A stretch of DNA of 40,246 nt from Prochlorococcus sp. AG-355-B23 (GTDB lineage Bacteria; Cyanobacteriota; Cyanobacteriia; PCC-6307; Cyanobiaceae), in the NCBI GenBank assembly GCA_003280935.1, contig QCDJ01000011.1, positions 1 through 40,246 of the forward strand. Reading direction: 5' to 3'. Below the pieces are notes generated by a model that was not told where the DNA came from, ran no database searches, and was given only the letters and a program-made list of their open reading frames with translations. Of this stretch, positions 1 through 7,779 are shown piece after piece. Numbering within the stretch: the first letter of the stretch is position 1; the number at the start of each line of letters is the position of its first letter. The position numbers and the translations under genes were made by a program.

Positions 1-12
1 AAGTTTTTAAAA

Positions 13-180
13 ATGAGTAAATTTTCCTCTCAGGAAATAGAAAGTCAATACAACTTGATAAAAACGCTTTTATCTAATCCTGAAAAGTATAAAGATGCGA
101 TAGATGCAGTTAAAAAAGATATTACTTATATGCCACTAGAACTAAAGAAAAAACTTGAAGAAGAAAATATTACTTTATAA
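13..180 (+). CDS. Small hypothetical protein (55 aa)
   Basis: An ATG-started reading frame of 55 codons begins MSKFSSQEIESQYN and ends at TAA. It is charged, predicted helical and has no membrane segment or cysteine. Its last 11 bases overlap the 3' end of the convergent acr3 gene. I do not recognise the family. The codon use is typical of the neighbourhood and the frame is well formed, but the short length leaves real doubt. Confidence 0.5.
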   Translation: MSKFSSQEIESQYNLIKTLLSNPEKYKDAIDAVKKDITYMPLELKKKLEEENITL

Positions 181-1180
181 ATAATATTTTGGAAGACTTA
201 GAAATATTTACTAAATAAAGCATCAAAGGAACTTCTACTAGTACCCCAACTATGGTAGCCAAAGCAGCTCCTGAATTAATACCAAAAAGAGTTATCGATA
301 CAGCTACTGCAAGTTCAAAAAAGTTTGAAGCGGCTATCATCGAGCCTGGACAGGAAATAGAATACTTTTGCCTAAAAAACTTCATTGAAAAAGCAGTTAA
401 ATAAAAAATAAAAAGAGTCTGTATTATTAATGGAATTGAAATTAAGATTATATGAATAGGATTTTGTAATATAGATTTTGATTGAACAAAGAATAATAAA
501 AAGACTGTAAGAATTAAAAAAAATAACGAATAACTTTTACTTTTATTCAAAATACTTTTTATTCTTTTTTCGTTATGGATTCTATTTTTTAAAAATATCG
601 CTAGAGAAAGTGGTACCAAAATAAAGATTATTACAGAACCGAAAACAGTATCTAAAGGGATATCTATACTGTTAAATCCTAAAAGAATTTTTGACAATAA
701 TGGAAAGGCTAAAATTAATATTAGATCATTAATAGCTACTTGTATTAAAGTAAATAAAGGATCGCCTTTAACAAGATTACTCCAGACAAAAACCATTGCT
801 GTACATGGCGCTATTCCTAATAGAATCATTCCAGAAACATATTCTTTAGCAAGTACAGGATCTATAAAATTACCATATAAAAAATATAAAAAAGAGGCTG
901 CAATGATGGCCATTGAAACTGGTTTTATTAACCAATTAATAAAAAGGACAATAGAAAATCCTTTAATCTTATATTTCAAATTTATTATTGACTTGAAATC
1001 TATTGATAACATCATTGGAAAAATCATTCCCCAGATAAGAATTGCTATTGGAAGATTTATTCTTGAGAGTTCTAATTCGCCTATAAATTGAGATAAATTA
1101 GGAAATAAATAACCGGATAAAGATCCAATACACATTGCTAAGAAAACCCAAACACTTAGATATCTATCAGAAAATTGCAT
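170..1180 (-). CDS. acr3: ACR3-family arsenite efflux permease
   Basis: This 336-residue protein of the inner membrane has about ten hydrophobic segments. It carries the ACR3/bile-acid-symporter signature around residues 122-133 (GIAPCTAMVFVW), including the cysteine conserved in arsenite exporters. The known family role is extrusion of arsenite, and sometimes antimonite, using the proton motive force. It is the last gene of the minus-strand phn transporter cluster, 45 bp behind the second permease, so co-transcription is likely. Arsenate enters cells through phosphate-type uptake, which makes linkage to a phosphorus importer sensible. No arsenate reductase gene is next to it here. An older name used in marine cyanobacteria is arsA/arsB-like permease. 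Confidence 0.85.
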   Translation of the reverse strand: MQFSDRYLSVWVFLAMCIGSLSGYLFPNLSQFIGELELSRINLPIAILIWGMIFPMMLSIDFKSIINLKYKIKGFSIVLFINWLIKPVSMAIIAASFLYFLYGNFIDPVLAKEYVSGMILLGIAPCTAMVFVWSNLVKGDPLFTLIQVAINDLILILAFPLLSKILLGFNSIDIPLDTVFGSVIIFILVPLSLAIFLKNRIHNEKRIKSILNKSKSYSLFFLILTVFLLFFVQSKSILQNPIHIILISIPLIIQTLFIFYLTAFSMKFFRQKYSISCPGSMIAASNFFELAVAVSITLFGINSGAALATIVGVLVEVPLMLYLVNISKSSKILFIK

Positions 1181-1225
1181 TTAATTTATCTTTACTTAAC
1201 TATTCATCCTAGTATTTAATTTAGT

Positions 1226-2041
1226 CTAAATAATAGCCTTTCTTATTTTTGCTGTAATCCATTCACTAAAAACTACTGCCACTACTATTGCTAATAAAAT
1301 AACTGATACCTTAGCCCAAGCTAAGTCTCCTATTTGAGCATCTAATTCTATCCCTATACCTCCTGCTCCAACTAAGCCAACAACAGTTGCTTCTCTAATA
1401 TTTATATCCCACCTGTAAATAGAAATACTCGTAAATGCTGGGAGAATTTGAGGCACTATGCCAAAGGTCATAATTTGTGCTTTATTTGCCCCTGTTGCCT
1501 CAATAGCTTCAATTTGGTTTTCATCAATTTCCTCTATAGCTTCATAAAGTAATTTTCCACAAAATCCAATCGATCTTAATCCGATAGCAATTATGCCAGC
1601 CAAGACTCCCGGACCGACAACTGCAACCAGAAGTAATGCCCAGATTACTGAATTAATTGATCTGCTTGAAACTATGCAAAATAAGGCTAAAGGTCTTATA
1701 AACTTTTTACTCGGGGTAGTATTGTTTGCGGATAAAAAAGCTAATGGTATTGCAATTAAAGTTCCAATCGTTGTACCAATAGTCGCGATATTTAAAGTAT
1801 CCCAAATAGGTTTTATTAAAGTGAAGAAATAATTAGTTTCTGGAGGAAACATCCTACCTAAAAGATCTAAAGCCTCATTATGTGAATCAAAAACATAAAA
1901 CCAGATTGTTTTACTACTAATCAGACCGAAACAAAAGGTAAAAATTAAAGTACCTAAGAACCAACAAAGCCAGTTTTGTAAATCTCTTTTTCGATCAAAT
2001 TTTTTCCAGGTTTTGTAATCCTTTTGTTTTATTATTGGCAT
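1226..2041 (-). CDS. phnE: Phosphonate-type ABC transporter permease, second copy
   Basis: A 271-residue inner-membrane permease of the PhnE family with about six hydrophobic segments. The typical EAA-loop region (EAIEATGANKAQIMTFGIVPQ) sits near residues 176-196 and contacts the ATPase. Its ATG overlaps the TAA of the upstream permease by one base, which indicates translational coupling. Two PhnE-like subunits in tandem suggest a heterodimeric channel instead of the homodimer made by single-phnE systems. Substrate could be phosphonates or phosphite; sequence alone does not decide. Confidence 0.88.
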   Translation of the reverse strand: MPIIKQKDYKTWKKFDRKRDLQNWLCWFLGTLIFTFCFGLISSKTIWFYVFDSHNEALDLLGRMFPPETNYFFTLIKPIWDTLNIATIGTTIGTLIAIPLAFLSANNTTPSKKFIRPLALFCIVSSRSINSVIWALLLVAVVGPGVLAGIIAIGLRSIGFCGKLLYEAIEEIDENQIEAIEATGANKAQIMTFGIVPQILPAFTSISIYRWDINIREATVVGLVGAGGIGIELDAQIGDLAWAKVSVILLAIVVAVVFSEWITAKIRKAII

Positions 2042-2838
2042 TACTTTATTAATTTCCTGAGATGACTAGATGTATATTCAACAATCATCACGATAGAAAT
2101 AATTACGATAAGAACAGCCGCTGCAGTCTCAAATTCATATCTATCAAAAGCTGTATTTAAGGTAGAACCAATACCTCCTCCCCCAACAATTCCAATTACC
2201 GCTGATTCTCTAAAATTAATATCCAATCTGTATAAAGATAATCCAATAAATCTTGGCATAACTTGAGGCTGGACACCATAATTAACCCATTGAAACCAAC
2301 TGCTGCCAGTAGATTTGATTGCTTCAGTTTGGGATTTATTTATGTCTTCAATATCTTCAGATAATAATTTAGCGAAAAACCCTATTGTTGATAAACTCAG
2401 AGTTACCATCCCAGCAAAAGGTCCAAAACCCATTAACTTAACAAAAAATATTGCTAGGATAACTTCCTGAAAACTCCTCGATAATGTGATAACTCCTCTT
2501 GATAAGAAATAAACAAATTTAGGGGCTATGTTTTTAGCCGCCCCTAAGGATACAGGTATAGAAATAAGTATCCCCACAATAGTTGCAACAATAGTCATCC
2601 ATAGACTTTCAAAAATACCTGCCAAAATCTCATCAGATCTAGTTATAAAATCTGGAGGGAAAAAAGCAAATATAAAATTTTTACCCCTTGGGATCCCTTC
2701 AAGAATTCTTTGCCAATCAATTTCGGTAGTTAGGAAAACAGATAATAAGTAAGTACTAATTAGCAAAATTAATCCAATTCTTAATAACCTATTTTTTATT
2801 AACGGTTTTCTTTTCCAAATTACTTTCTTATCATTCAT
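2041..2838 (-). CDS. phnE: Phosphonate-type ABC transporter permease, first copy
   Basis: A 265-residue PhnE-family permease. It has a long N-terminal cytoplasmic tail, about six membrane spans and the EAA-type loop (EAIKSTGSSWFQWVNYGVQPQ). A glycine-rich GIVGGGGIGS stretch follows near the C-terminus, matched by GLVGAGGIGI in the neighbouring copy. It lies 11 bp downstream of phnC and shares its stop with the start of the second permease. The pair probably forms the membrane channel for the importer fed by PhnD. Confidence 0.88.
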   Translation of the reverse strand: MNDKKVIWKRKPLIKNRLLRIGLILLISTYLLSVFLTTEIDWQRILEGIPRGKNFIFAFFPPDFITRSDEILAGIFESLWMTIVATIVGILISIPVSLGAAKNIAPKFVYFLSRGVITLSRSFQEVILAIFFVKLMGFGPFAGMVTLSLSTIGFFAKLLSEDIEDINKSQTEAIKSTGSSWFQWVNYGVQPQVMPRFIGLSLYRLDINFRESAVIGIVGGGGIGSTLNTAFDRYEFETAAAVLIVIISIVMIVEYTSSHLRKLIK

Positions 2839-2849
2839 TTAATATATTC

Positions 2850-3617
2850 CTAATTTGCTACAGTTTTAGACCAGTCTTCTTCTCCATATATTTTTGTAAG
2901 TATTGTCTCTGATAAGCCACTTGGCTTGCCATCGTAAACAATTTCTCCAGCTTTTAAACCTATTATTCTTTCTGCAAAATTCTGAGCAAGAAAAACATCA
3001 TGAATATTTATAATCGCAGCAAGATTTCTTTCCTTACATAACTCGCATATTAATCGCATAATTTGCCTGGAATTTTTGGGATCTAAACTAGCTGTAGGTT
3101 CATCTACTAAAAGTAACATTGGATTTTGTATCAAAGCTCTAGCAATTCCTACTCTTTGCCTCTGCCCTCCTGACAATTCATCGGCTCTTTTATCAAGCAT
3201 ATGCTCTAGTCCAATTCTTTGAAGCAGACGGAATGCTTCTTCAATATCTTTTTGAGGAAATTTCCTGAAAAAACTATTCCAAAATCCTACGTAACCTAAT
3301 CTGCCGGAAAGGACATTTTCCATTACACTTAATCTTTCTACCAAAGCAAATTCCTGGAAAATCATTCCAATTTGTCTTCTTATTTTTCTTAATTTAGATT
3401 TATTTAAAGAAGTAATGTCATTTTTTTCATTAGCGAAATAAACTTTCCCTGAAGTGGGCTCAACTAATCTATTTATTGTTCTAATAAAAGTACTTTTACC
3501 AGCACCTGAAGGACCGATAAGAGCAACTACTTGCCCATTAGGAATTTCCAGGTTTATTCCTTTAAGCGCCTCTTCTCCATTTGGATAAACCTTTTTGAGG
3601 TTTATTGTTTTAAGCAT
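2850..3617 (-). CDS. phnC: Phosphonate-type ABC transporter ATP-binding protein
   Basis: A 255-residue cytoplasmic ATPase. Walker A (GPSGAGKST) is at residues 35-43, the ABC signature LSGGQ at 148-152, and Walker B LLLVDEP at 168-174. The H-loop histidine lies in the INIHD segment. Length and motif spacing match PhnC. It follows phnD by 31 bp and precedes the permease pair, giving the order D-C-E-E typical of phosphonate/phosphite importers. It energises uptake of the PhnD-bound ligand. Confidence 0.92.
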   Translation of the reverse strand: MLKTINLKKVYPNGEEALKGINLEIPNGQVVALIGPSGAGKSTFIRTINRLVEPTSGKVYFANEKNDITSLNKSKLRKIRRQIGMIFQEFALVERLSVMENVLSGRLGYVGFWNSFFRKFPQKDIEEAFRLLQRIGLEHMLDKRADELSGGQRQRVGIARALIQNPMLLLVDEPTASLDPKNSRQIMRLICELCKERNLAAIINIHDVFLAQNFAERIIGLKAGEIVYDGKPSGLSETILTKIYGEEDWSKTVAN

Positions 3618-3648
3618 TAAGTCTGATTTTATTTATGATTAAAAATTT

Positions 3649-4647
3649 TTATTTGCAATCATAAACAACACCATTAGCCTTATCTATTTTTCTAATAACA
3701 TCCCAATCGTGCTTGTGACTTATTGAAATGAATCTATCAGCCTTTTTAAATTCTTTATCTAATGTTGAATTATCCCAGTTATAGGTGTAAAAAGCTTGCT
3801 TTACTTTTGCAACTACAGCTGGATGTAGATTATGAGCATGAGCATAACCTGTCGTTGGGAAGGTTTGGGATTTATAAATAGTTCTTATTTTAGAAGAATC
3901 AACAACACCTCTTGCATCCATTCTTGTAAGAACTGAGTTAGCAATTGGTGCTACTTCATAATCTTTGTTTGCAACACCCATTATTGAATTTTGATGCTTG
4001 CCAGAAAAGACTGGTGTGAAATCTTTATTTGCCTCAAGACCAAATTCTCCTTTAAGAATTGCCGATGGTGCTTTAAATCCTGAATTAGATGTCTTAGATG
4101 TAAATGTAACTTTTTTACCTTTTAAATCTGCAGGAGAATTAATTGGGCTATCAGAAGGAACGATGATTTCCATTTCATAACCGTAAGATAAATCTTTTTT
4201 AGCCATCATTCCAAAAGGAACTGCTCCTGCACATGCTGCTGCCACAGTATTACTACCGGTATTAATTCCTGCTACGTGGAGACGACCAGATCTCATCGCT
4301 TCAACTTGTGCAGCATAAGATTGAACTGGTAAGAATGTTACTTTTTTCCCAGTGACCTTAGACATGTGCATTACAAAATCTTCCCAAACTTTTGCATAAA
4401 CCGATGGATCTTCAACAGGTGTATATGAGAACACAATGGTTTCGGGATCTATCCATTCATCTTCGGAAAGGGGTAGATCTGCGAGAAAATCCCCATCTCG
4501 ATCACAATATTTGCTGTCAACAGTATTATTTGGATTGCAATCAGATAAATCTAAATCTCCAATTAAATCATTTGATTTGTTTCCACAACTTGAAATGCTT
4601 GCACTGATTATTGATAGCCCTAAGACTATCTTTAAAAAATTTCTCAT
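3649..4647 (-). CDS. phnD: Phosphonate/phosphite-type substrate-binding lipoprotein
   Basis: A 332-residue periplasmic binding protein. It has a lipoprotein signal peptide with the lipid-anchored cysteine at position 21 (SISSC). A type 2 periplasmic fold follows, containing the PhnD-like YAAQVEAMRSGRLHVAGINTG region. Homologous cyanobacterial proteins are reported to bind phosphite and/or methylphosphonate, so the ligand is uncertain. An unusual insert of about 30 acidic residues follows the cysteine before the conserved core. It is the first gene of the cluster, and its promoter would lie in the divergent region shared with the regulator at 4839. No C-P lyase or phosphite dehydrogenase is visible in the window. 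Confidence 0.9.
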   Translation of the reverse strand: MRNFLKIVLGLSIISASISSCGNKSNDLIGDLDLSDCNPNNTVDSKYCDRDGDFLADLPLSEDEWIDPETIVFSYTPVEDPSVYAKVWEDFVMHMSKVTGKKVTFLPVQSYAAQVEAMRSGRLHVAGINTGSNTVAAACAGAVPFGMMAKKDLSYGYEMEIIVPSDSPINSPADLKGKKVTFTSKTSNSGFKAPSAILKGEFGLEANKDFTPVFSGKHQNSIMGVANKDYEVAPIANSVLTRMDARGVVDSSKIRTIYKSQTFPTTGYAHAHNLHPAVVAKVKQAFYTYNWDNSTLDKEFKKADRFISISHKHDWDVIRKIDKANGVVYDCK

Positions 4648-4771
4648 TAGTGTTGAATTTATTCTTCATTATTAACTTGCTCTAAAAAGATTAACTTTTT
4701 CGCAAAAAGAGTTTAAATTCTGATTAATTGTTTTATTTTGAGTTACTCAATTTTTAATCAGATTTATTAGG

Positions 4772-4812
4772 GAATTAAATAATTTTTAATTTATTTTTAA
4801 CTTTATAAATTT
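4772..4812. promoter_or_regulatory. Candidate Pho box: TTAA cores at 11-bp spacing
   Basis: TTAA occurs at 4775, 4786 and 4797, exactly 11 bp apart. The 8-bp units are separated by 3 bp (for example TTTTTAAT then TTTTTAAC). This is the architecture described for cyanobacterial PhoB sites, although the bases around TTAA do not fit the CTTAACCT consensus closely. It lies between phnD and the divergent Crp/Fnr-type gene, about 30 bp before the latter's start. In DNA this AT-rich the match could be chance. Confidence 0.4.
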
Positions 4813-4838
4813 AGGGTGACTGAATTTAAGAAATAAAT

Positions 4839-5375
4839 ATGATAATTCCTGAAAAGCAAAATATAGAATTTAAAGAAAATACAATTCTAGAAGTCAAATC
4901 AGGAATATTAATAATGGAATCAAAAATCAAGAATAAGAAAAATATTGTTGGGATAATAAATAAAAATGTTGTAATAAATTTGGAATTATGTAACTACGAA
5001 AATATTAAATTAATTACGTTGACAACTTGCGAAATTAAAACAATTAAAAGAAGGATATTTTTTTCATCTACAGACTTATTAACAAAAAGTCTAAAAAGAA
5101 TTGATCAATTGGAAAAACTTTTATTAATAAGGGATATAAAAAAATCAGAAGAAAAACTAAAAGAATTTCTTTTATACTTATCCTCAATAATTGGCTTAAA
5201 AAAAGATAAACATTTTTATCTAAATTTAAAAGAATTTAATTTTACCCATAAAATTATCGGTAATTCAATTTCTTCAACAAGAGTAACCGTAACAAGAAAT
5301 TTAAAAATACTAGAAAAAAAAGGTTGGCTGAAATTTGAAAAAAAAGGTATTTTAATTCCGTTTAAAGATAATTAA
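4839..5375 (+). CDS. Crp/Fnr-family transcriptional regulator, short and divergent
   Basis: A 178-residue protein. The C-terminal third (about residues 138-170, ISSTRVTVTRNLKILEKKGWL) is a clear Crp-type winged helix with the recognition-helix pattern SRxTVxRxL. The N-terminal part would be a cyclic-nucleotide-binding-like jelly roll but is poorly conserved and shorter than usual (family members are about 220-230 residues). It has no Fnr-type iron-sulfur cysteine cluster. It is divergent from the phn/acr3 cluster, the position expected of a local regulator. It recalls PtrA-like regulators of phosphate genes in picocyanobacteria, but I cannot assign it to that group. Confidence 0.75.
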   Translation: MIIPEKQNIEFKENTILEVKSGILIMESKIKNKKNIVGIINKNVVINLELCNYENIKLITLTTCEIKTIKRRIFFSSTDLLTKSLKRIDQLEKLLLIRDIKKSEEKLKEFLLYLSSIIGLKKDKHFYLNLKEFNFTHKIIGNSISSTRVTVTRNLKILEKKGWLKFEKKGILIPFKDN

Positions 5376-5437
5376 CCAAGCCTTAATAAAATAGATATAT
5401 TTTATAAATACAAATAATATCTATTATTTCTTGTTCC

Positions 5438-5731
5438 ATAACATCTGTTTTTACTTTTAAAATTGAAAGCACTTTCGATGAATGGGCTGCAATATTTGAT
5501 AGTGCAGAAGCAGATAAAAGGCATTCAGAATTTGATATCAAGCCACTTTTTAGAGGAGTAAGTAAGGAAGATCCTCAAAAAGTTATTGTTATTCATCAAG
5601 CTCCAGAAGGTAATGTTCAAAAGTTTGTAGAAGCTAATGGTGACTGGATGGCAACCCATAGAGGTGACTTATCAACAATGGAAGAACCATCTTGGACTTC
5701 TTTGGCAACAACGGAAAGTTGTTGTTATTAA
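5438..5731 (+). pseudogene. DUF3764 family protein lacking a normal start codon
   Basis: A 97-codon frame reading ITSVFTFKIESTFDEWAAIF resembles the intact DUF3764-type gene at 14944-15228. Both share the FTFK start, the EW..(I/M)FDS segment, PL(F/Y)RG, P(Q/K)(K/E)VIVIHQA and a central acidic region. The frame is open from 5408 to the TAA, but no ATG, GTG or TTG lies at the expected start. Either a rare ATT/ATA start is used (5423, 5426 or 5438) or the start was lost; a TTG at 5431 is one base out of frame. The body of the frame is otherwise uninterrupted, so expression is possible. Confidence 0.55.
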
Positions 5732-5734
5732 CAA

Positions 5735-5983
5735 ATGGAAAGACTACTATTCCCACTACTAGCTATCTCAACTATTTTCCTTGCGAGTTGTACTAGTAAC
5801 TCAAACAAAATAGGTACTCAAAAGGTTTCTGAAACCCAAAGGCAGAGAGAAGTTTGTCTAGATTGGTATGGCTACAGAATTAATACCAAGAAAGCAATTA
5901 ATGATTTAAATCTCAAAATTGAAACCGAATCAGAATTAATGACTTACTGTGATTTCTTCAAGAATGTAGCTGATACAAAATAG
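5735..5983 (+). CDS. Small putative lipoprotein with two C-terminal cysteines
   Basis: An 82-residue protein with an N-terminal hydrophobic segment and a lipobox (LASC, Cys19), so it is probably exported and lipid-anchored. The mature part has CLDWYGYRINTKKAI and a later YCDFF. It resembles the exported protein at 27804-28043 (CARYRLGEINANEAI and YCSVF), which suggests a small two-cysteine family. Function unknown. The start lies four bases behind the TAA of the DUF3764 frame. Confidence 0.65.
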   Translation: MERLLFPLLAISTIFLASCTSNSNKIGTQKVSETQRQREVCLDWYGYRINTKKAINDLNLKIETESELMTYCDFFKNVADTK

Positions 5984-6001
5984 ATTTGTACAAAAAAGAA
6001 T

Positions 6002-6172
6002 TTAATTTTTGGTATCTTGAGATCTCATCTCTTTTTGTGCTTCCCTAATTCTTTCTTCAAAGACTGATCGTCTATATGGAGTTACTTCTCCATTTTTAGT
6101 TGCCAACATTTGGGCTTCATAAAGCCTTCTGGCTCTTGTGATTTTTTCTCTTATTTGAGAGAGCTCATTCAT
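6002..6172 (-). CDS. Small basic hypothetical protein (56 aa)
   Basis: The minus-strand frame MNELSQIREKITRARRLYEA to SQDTKN is 56 codons, rich in Arg, Lys and Glu, probably a single helical hairpin and cytosolic. It is divergent from the tiny frame at 6217, with an 8-bp inverted repeat between them. No family recognised. The regular codon usage and helical periodicity make it a credible gene. Confidence 0.55.
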   Translation of the reverse strand: MNELSQIREKITRARRLYEAQMLATKNGEVTPYRRSVFEERIREAQKEMRSQDTKN

Positions 6173-6187
6173 GATCTTATGCAGTTA

Positions 6188-6213
6188 ATGAGAATCCCGT
6201 TCCCTATTCTCAT
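6188..6213. promoter_or_regulatory. Inverted repeat in a divergent intergenic region
   Basis: ATGAGAAT at 6188-6195 and ATTCTCAT at 6206-6213 are perfect 8-bp reverse complements around the 10-base spacer cccgttccct. It sits between two divergently read small frames (start codons at 6172 and 6217). It could be an operator or a hairpin in a leader; no U-tract supports a terminator. Confidence 0.45.
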
Positions 6214-6216
6214 ATC

Positions 6217-6282
6217 ATGCGTCCAAATAAATTGGATGAACGTAGAAGTAAACTAACATTAAAAAAAGAAGTTCGGATTTAA
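6217..6282 (+). CDS. Possible 21-aa peptide
   Basis: ATG at 6217 opens MRPNKLDERRSKLTLKKEVRI and then stops. It is very basic and has no known relative that I recognise. Its only support is the tight position beside the inverted repeat and the biased residue content. It could be the remnant of a longer gene or a chance frame. Confidence 0.25.
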   Translation: MRPNKLDERRSKLTLKKEVRI

Positions 6283-6327
6283 GATATATTTAAAAAATCT
6301 TTAAAAGTAGTTTTTAATAAAAGAATT

Positions 6328-6582
6328 TTAAATTGAAATTTTATCTAGAGGTAAAATATTCTGGGCCTCAATTGAGTCCAAATGGATTTCATTCTCTACA
6401 TCTTTATAAAATCTTCTTGATTGTGGTGATTTAAGAGCGTTATTGTAATTTTCAATAAATTCCGAATCATCCAAAATAGATTTATTTTCTCTTTTAAAAC
6501 TTTCTTTATAAGAATATTTGATATGCCCTATTTCTTGGGCTTGATTTGAGTTTTTGGGAGAAGGTGAATTTTTTTTAATCAT
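6328..6582 (-). CDS. Hypothetical protein with a shared C-terminal AQ..L.LD.ISI tail (84 aa)
   Basis: This 84-residue charged, soluble protein ends in SIEAQNILPLDKISI. The protein at 13984-14169 ends in TIQAQDVLMLDRISI and also shares a K.SP start and an IK..YK segment, so the two are paralogs. The conserved part is the extreme C-terminus, which suggests a docking or recognition tail. Function unknown. An intact start (ATG) and stop are present. Confidence 0.65.
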   Translation of the reverse strand: MIKKNSPSPKNSNQAQEIGHIKYSYKESFKRENKSILDDSEFIENYNNALKSPQSRRFYKDVENEIHLDSIEAQNILPLDKISI

Positions 6583-6771
6583 TTATTATTTTTTTATATG
6601 ATTGTCTTCAATATTCAAGGCGTAAAAATATAGAAGTCTTTGATAACCTAAGATTATTGGATTAAGAAGTTATTAAGTAAAAAAAAAATTTGTATTAAAA
6701 GGAAATTTTAAATGAGATTTAAAGCTTCTTTAATCTAGATAATCTATAAGGAAAGAGTAGAATTTATTATT

Positions 6772-6936
6772 ATGCATCCAAGCAAAGTAATAACTGATCC
6801 AAGAATTAATGACACTTATTATGATCCAGATTTAGATAAGCTTTATCAATACATCAAACTTGGGGATTATCCTCCAGAATGGATTGATACAACTCCATAT
6901 GAAGAGGATGATTTTTTTTCTTCATTCGGATACTAA
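6772..6936 (+). CDS. Small acidic hypothetical protein (54 aa)
   Basis: MHPSKVITDPRINDTYYDPD to DDFFSSFGY: acidic and rich in Tyr, Asp and Pro, with no membrane segment. A purine-rich stretch (ataaggaaagag) lies upstream of the ATG. No family recognised. The strong, non-random composition favours a real gene. Confidence 0.5.
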   Translation: MHPSKVITDPRINDTYYDPDLDKLYQYIKLGDYPPEWIDTTPYEEDDFFSSFGY

Positions 6937-6941
6937 AGCAA

Positions 6942-7118
6942 TTGTATATCAATACTTTTTCAAACCTTAAAAGGTTATTCAAAATTGGCATATTTACTGC
7001 CCTTTTATCCACATTTGAAGTCTATTGTTATGACGGCCCGCTTTTTGATGCAATGGCCCAATTAGATGAAAGACCAGGATTTGAAAAATCTATATTCTTA
7101 ACGATATTATGTAGATAA
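6942..7118 (+). CDS. Possible small exported protein with TTG start (58 aa)
   Basis: A frame from TTG reads MYINTFSNLKRLFKIGIFTA and then YDGPLFDAMAQLDERPGFEK. The basic N-terminus followed by a hydrophobic stretch looks like a signal peptide or anchor. It begins six bases after the previous gene's stop. The non-ATG start and short length make it doubtful; it may also be a truncated gene. Confidence 0.4.
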   Translation: MYINTFSNLKRLFKIGIFTALLSTFEVYCYDGPLFDAMAQLDERPGFEKSIFLTILCR

Positions 7119-7193
7119 TTTAACCAGAATTTAAAGTGAGGGACTCGCATTTTGAAGAAAAGAAAGAGAATATAAAGAAAAAAGGTAATTCCA

Positions 7194-7397
7194 ATGGAAT
7201 CAACCAAAATCCCAAAAAGGATTATTAAAAAACAACTTAAAAAGGGAGTTATTAAGAAACAGCTTAAAAAGGTTGATAAAGCAATTGTTGAAATTGCAGA
7301 AATGAAATTTGAAAATTATGAAGAAAAAGAAGAAAAACTAGACGCGCTTGTTTTTTTAAAGAATCAAATATTGACAGAAGCTAGGGAATTACTATGA
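7194..7397 (+). CDS. Lysine-rich coiled-coil hypothetical protein (67 aa)
   Basis: A highly basic N-terminal half contains an internal near-duplication (IKKQLKKG and IKKQLKKV) that is also visible in the DNA. An acidic helix follows. It overlaps the next gene through ATGA at 7394-7397, so the two are probably cotranslated. No family recognised. Confidence 0.55.
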   Translation: MESTKIPKRIIKKQLKKGVIKKQLKKVDKAIVEIAEMKFENYEEKEEKLDALVFLKNQILTEARELL

Positions 7398-7558
7398 ACG
7401 GAAGACTAGACAAGGTTGCTATGACCAATAAACTAATGCAACTCAAGAGAGAACTGCACTACAAATGTGCGATTGGTGAAAAGGGGAAATGGGAATGTAT
7501 AGGAGCAAACGATTATCTCAACAGAGTGTTTGATGCATTAGATGAGTTTTGGCAGTAA
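7394..7558 (+). CDS. Small hypothetical protein (54 aa)
   Basis: MNGRLDKVAMTNKLMQLKRE to DALDEFWQ. It is soluble, with two cysteines. Its ATG overlaps the stop of the upstream gene (ATGA), and its 3' end overlaps the TTG start of the next frame by 10 bases. This compact overlap chain suggests a small operon running from 7194 to about 8274. Function unknown. Confidence 0.55.
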   Translation: MNGRLDKVAMTNKLMQLKRELHYKCAIGEKGKWECIGANDYLNRVFDALDEFWQ

Positions 7559-7779
7559 ATACTAAACAAAAAAAAAGAATTGATATTGCGACTTGTTGGG
7601 CTACTAAAAGAATTTCTGTTATGGATAATCTAGAAAGATATGAAGACAGTTATGCAATAGCAGAAGAATTTAGAGAGTGGATACTACATGTAGGAGAAAA
7701 GAATGAAAATTTAAGAGATTCTTTTTTAAACTTACCAAAGGAATTAAAAGAATTATTAGAACAAAAAGTCAACGATTAA
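7549..7779 (+). CDS. Hypothetical protein (76 aa), TTG start
   Basis: The frame starts MAVNTKQKKRIDIATCWATK from TTG at 7549; an alternative ATG is at 7621. It is helical and charged with no membrane segment, and it ends one base before the next gene's ATG. It belongs to the overlap chain beginning at 7194. No recognised domain. Confidence 0.5.
   Translation: MAVNTKQKKRIDIATCWATKRISVMDNLERYEDSYAIAEEFREWILHVGEKNENLRDSFLNLPKELKELLEQKVND

Noticed and set aside
3998..4675. Plus-strand open frames opposite phnD
   Set aside because: They are antisense to a strongly supported binding-protein gene and have no protein-like pattern.
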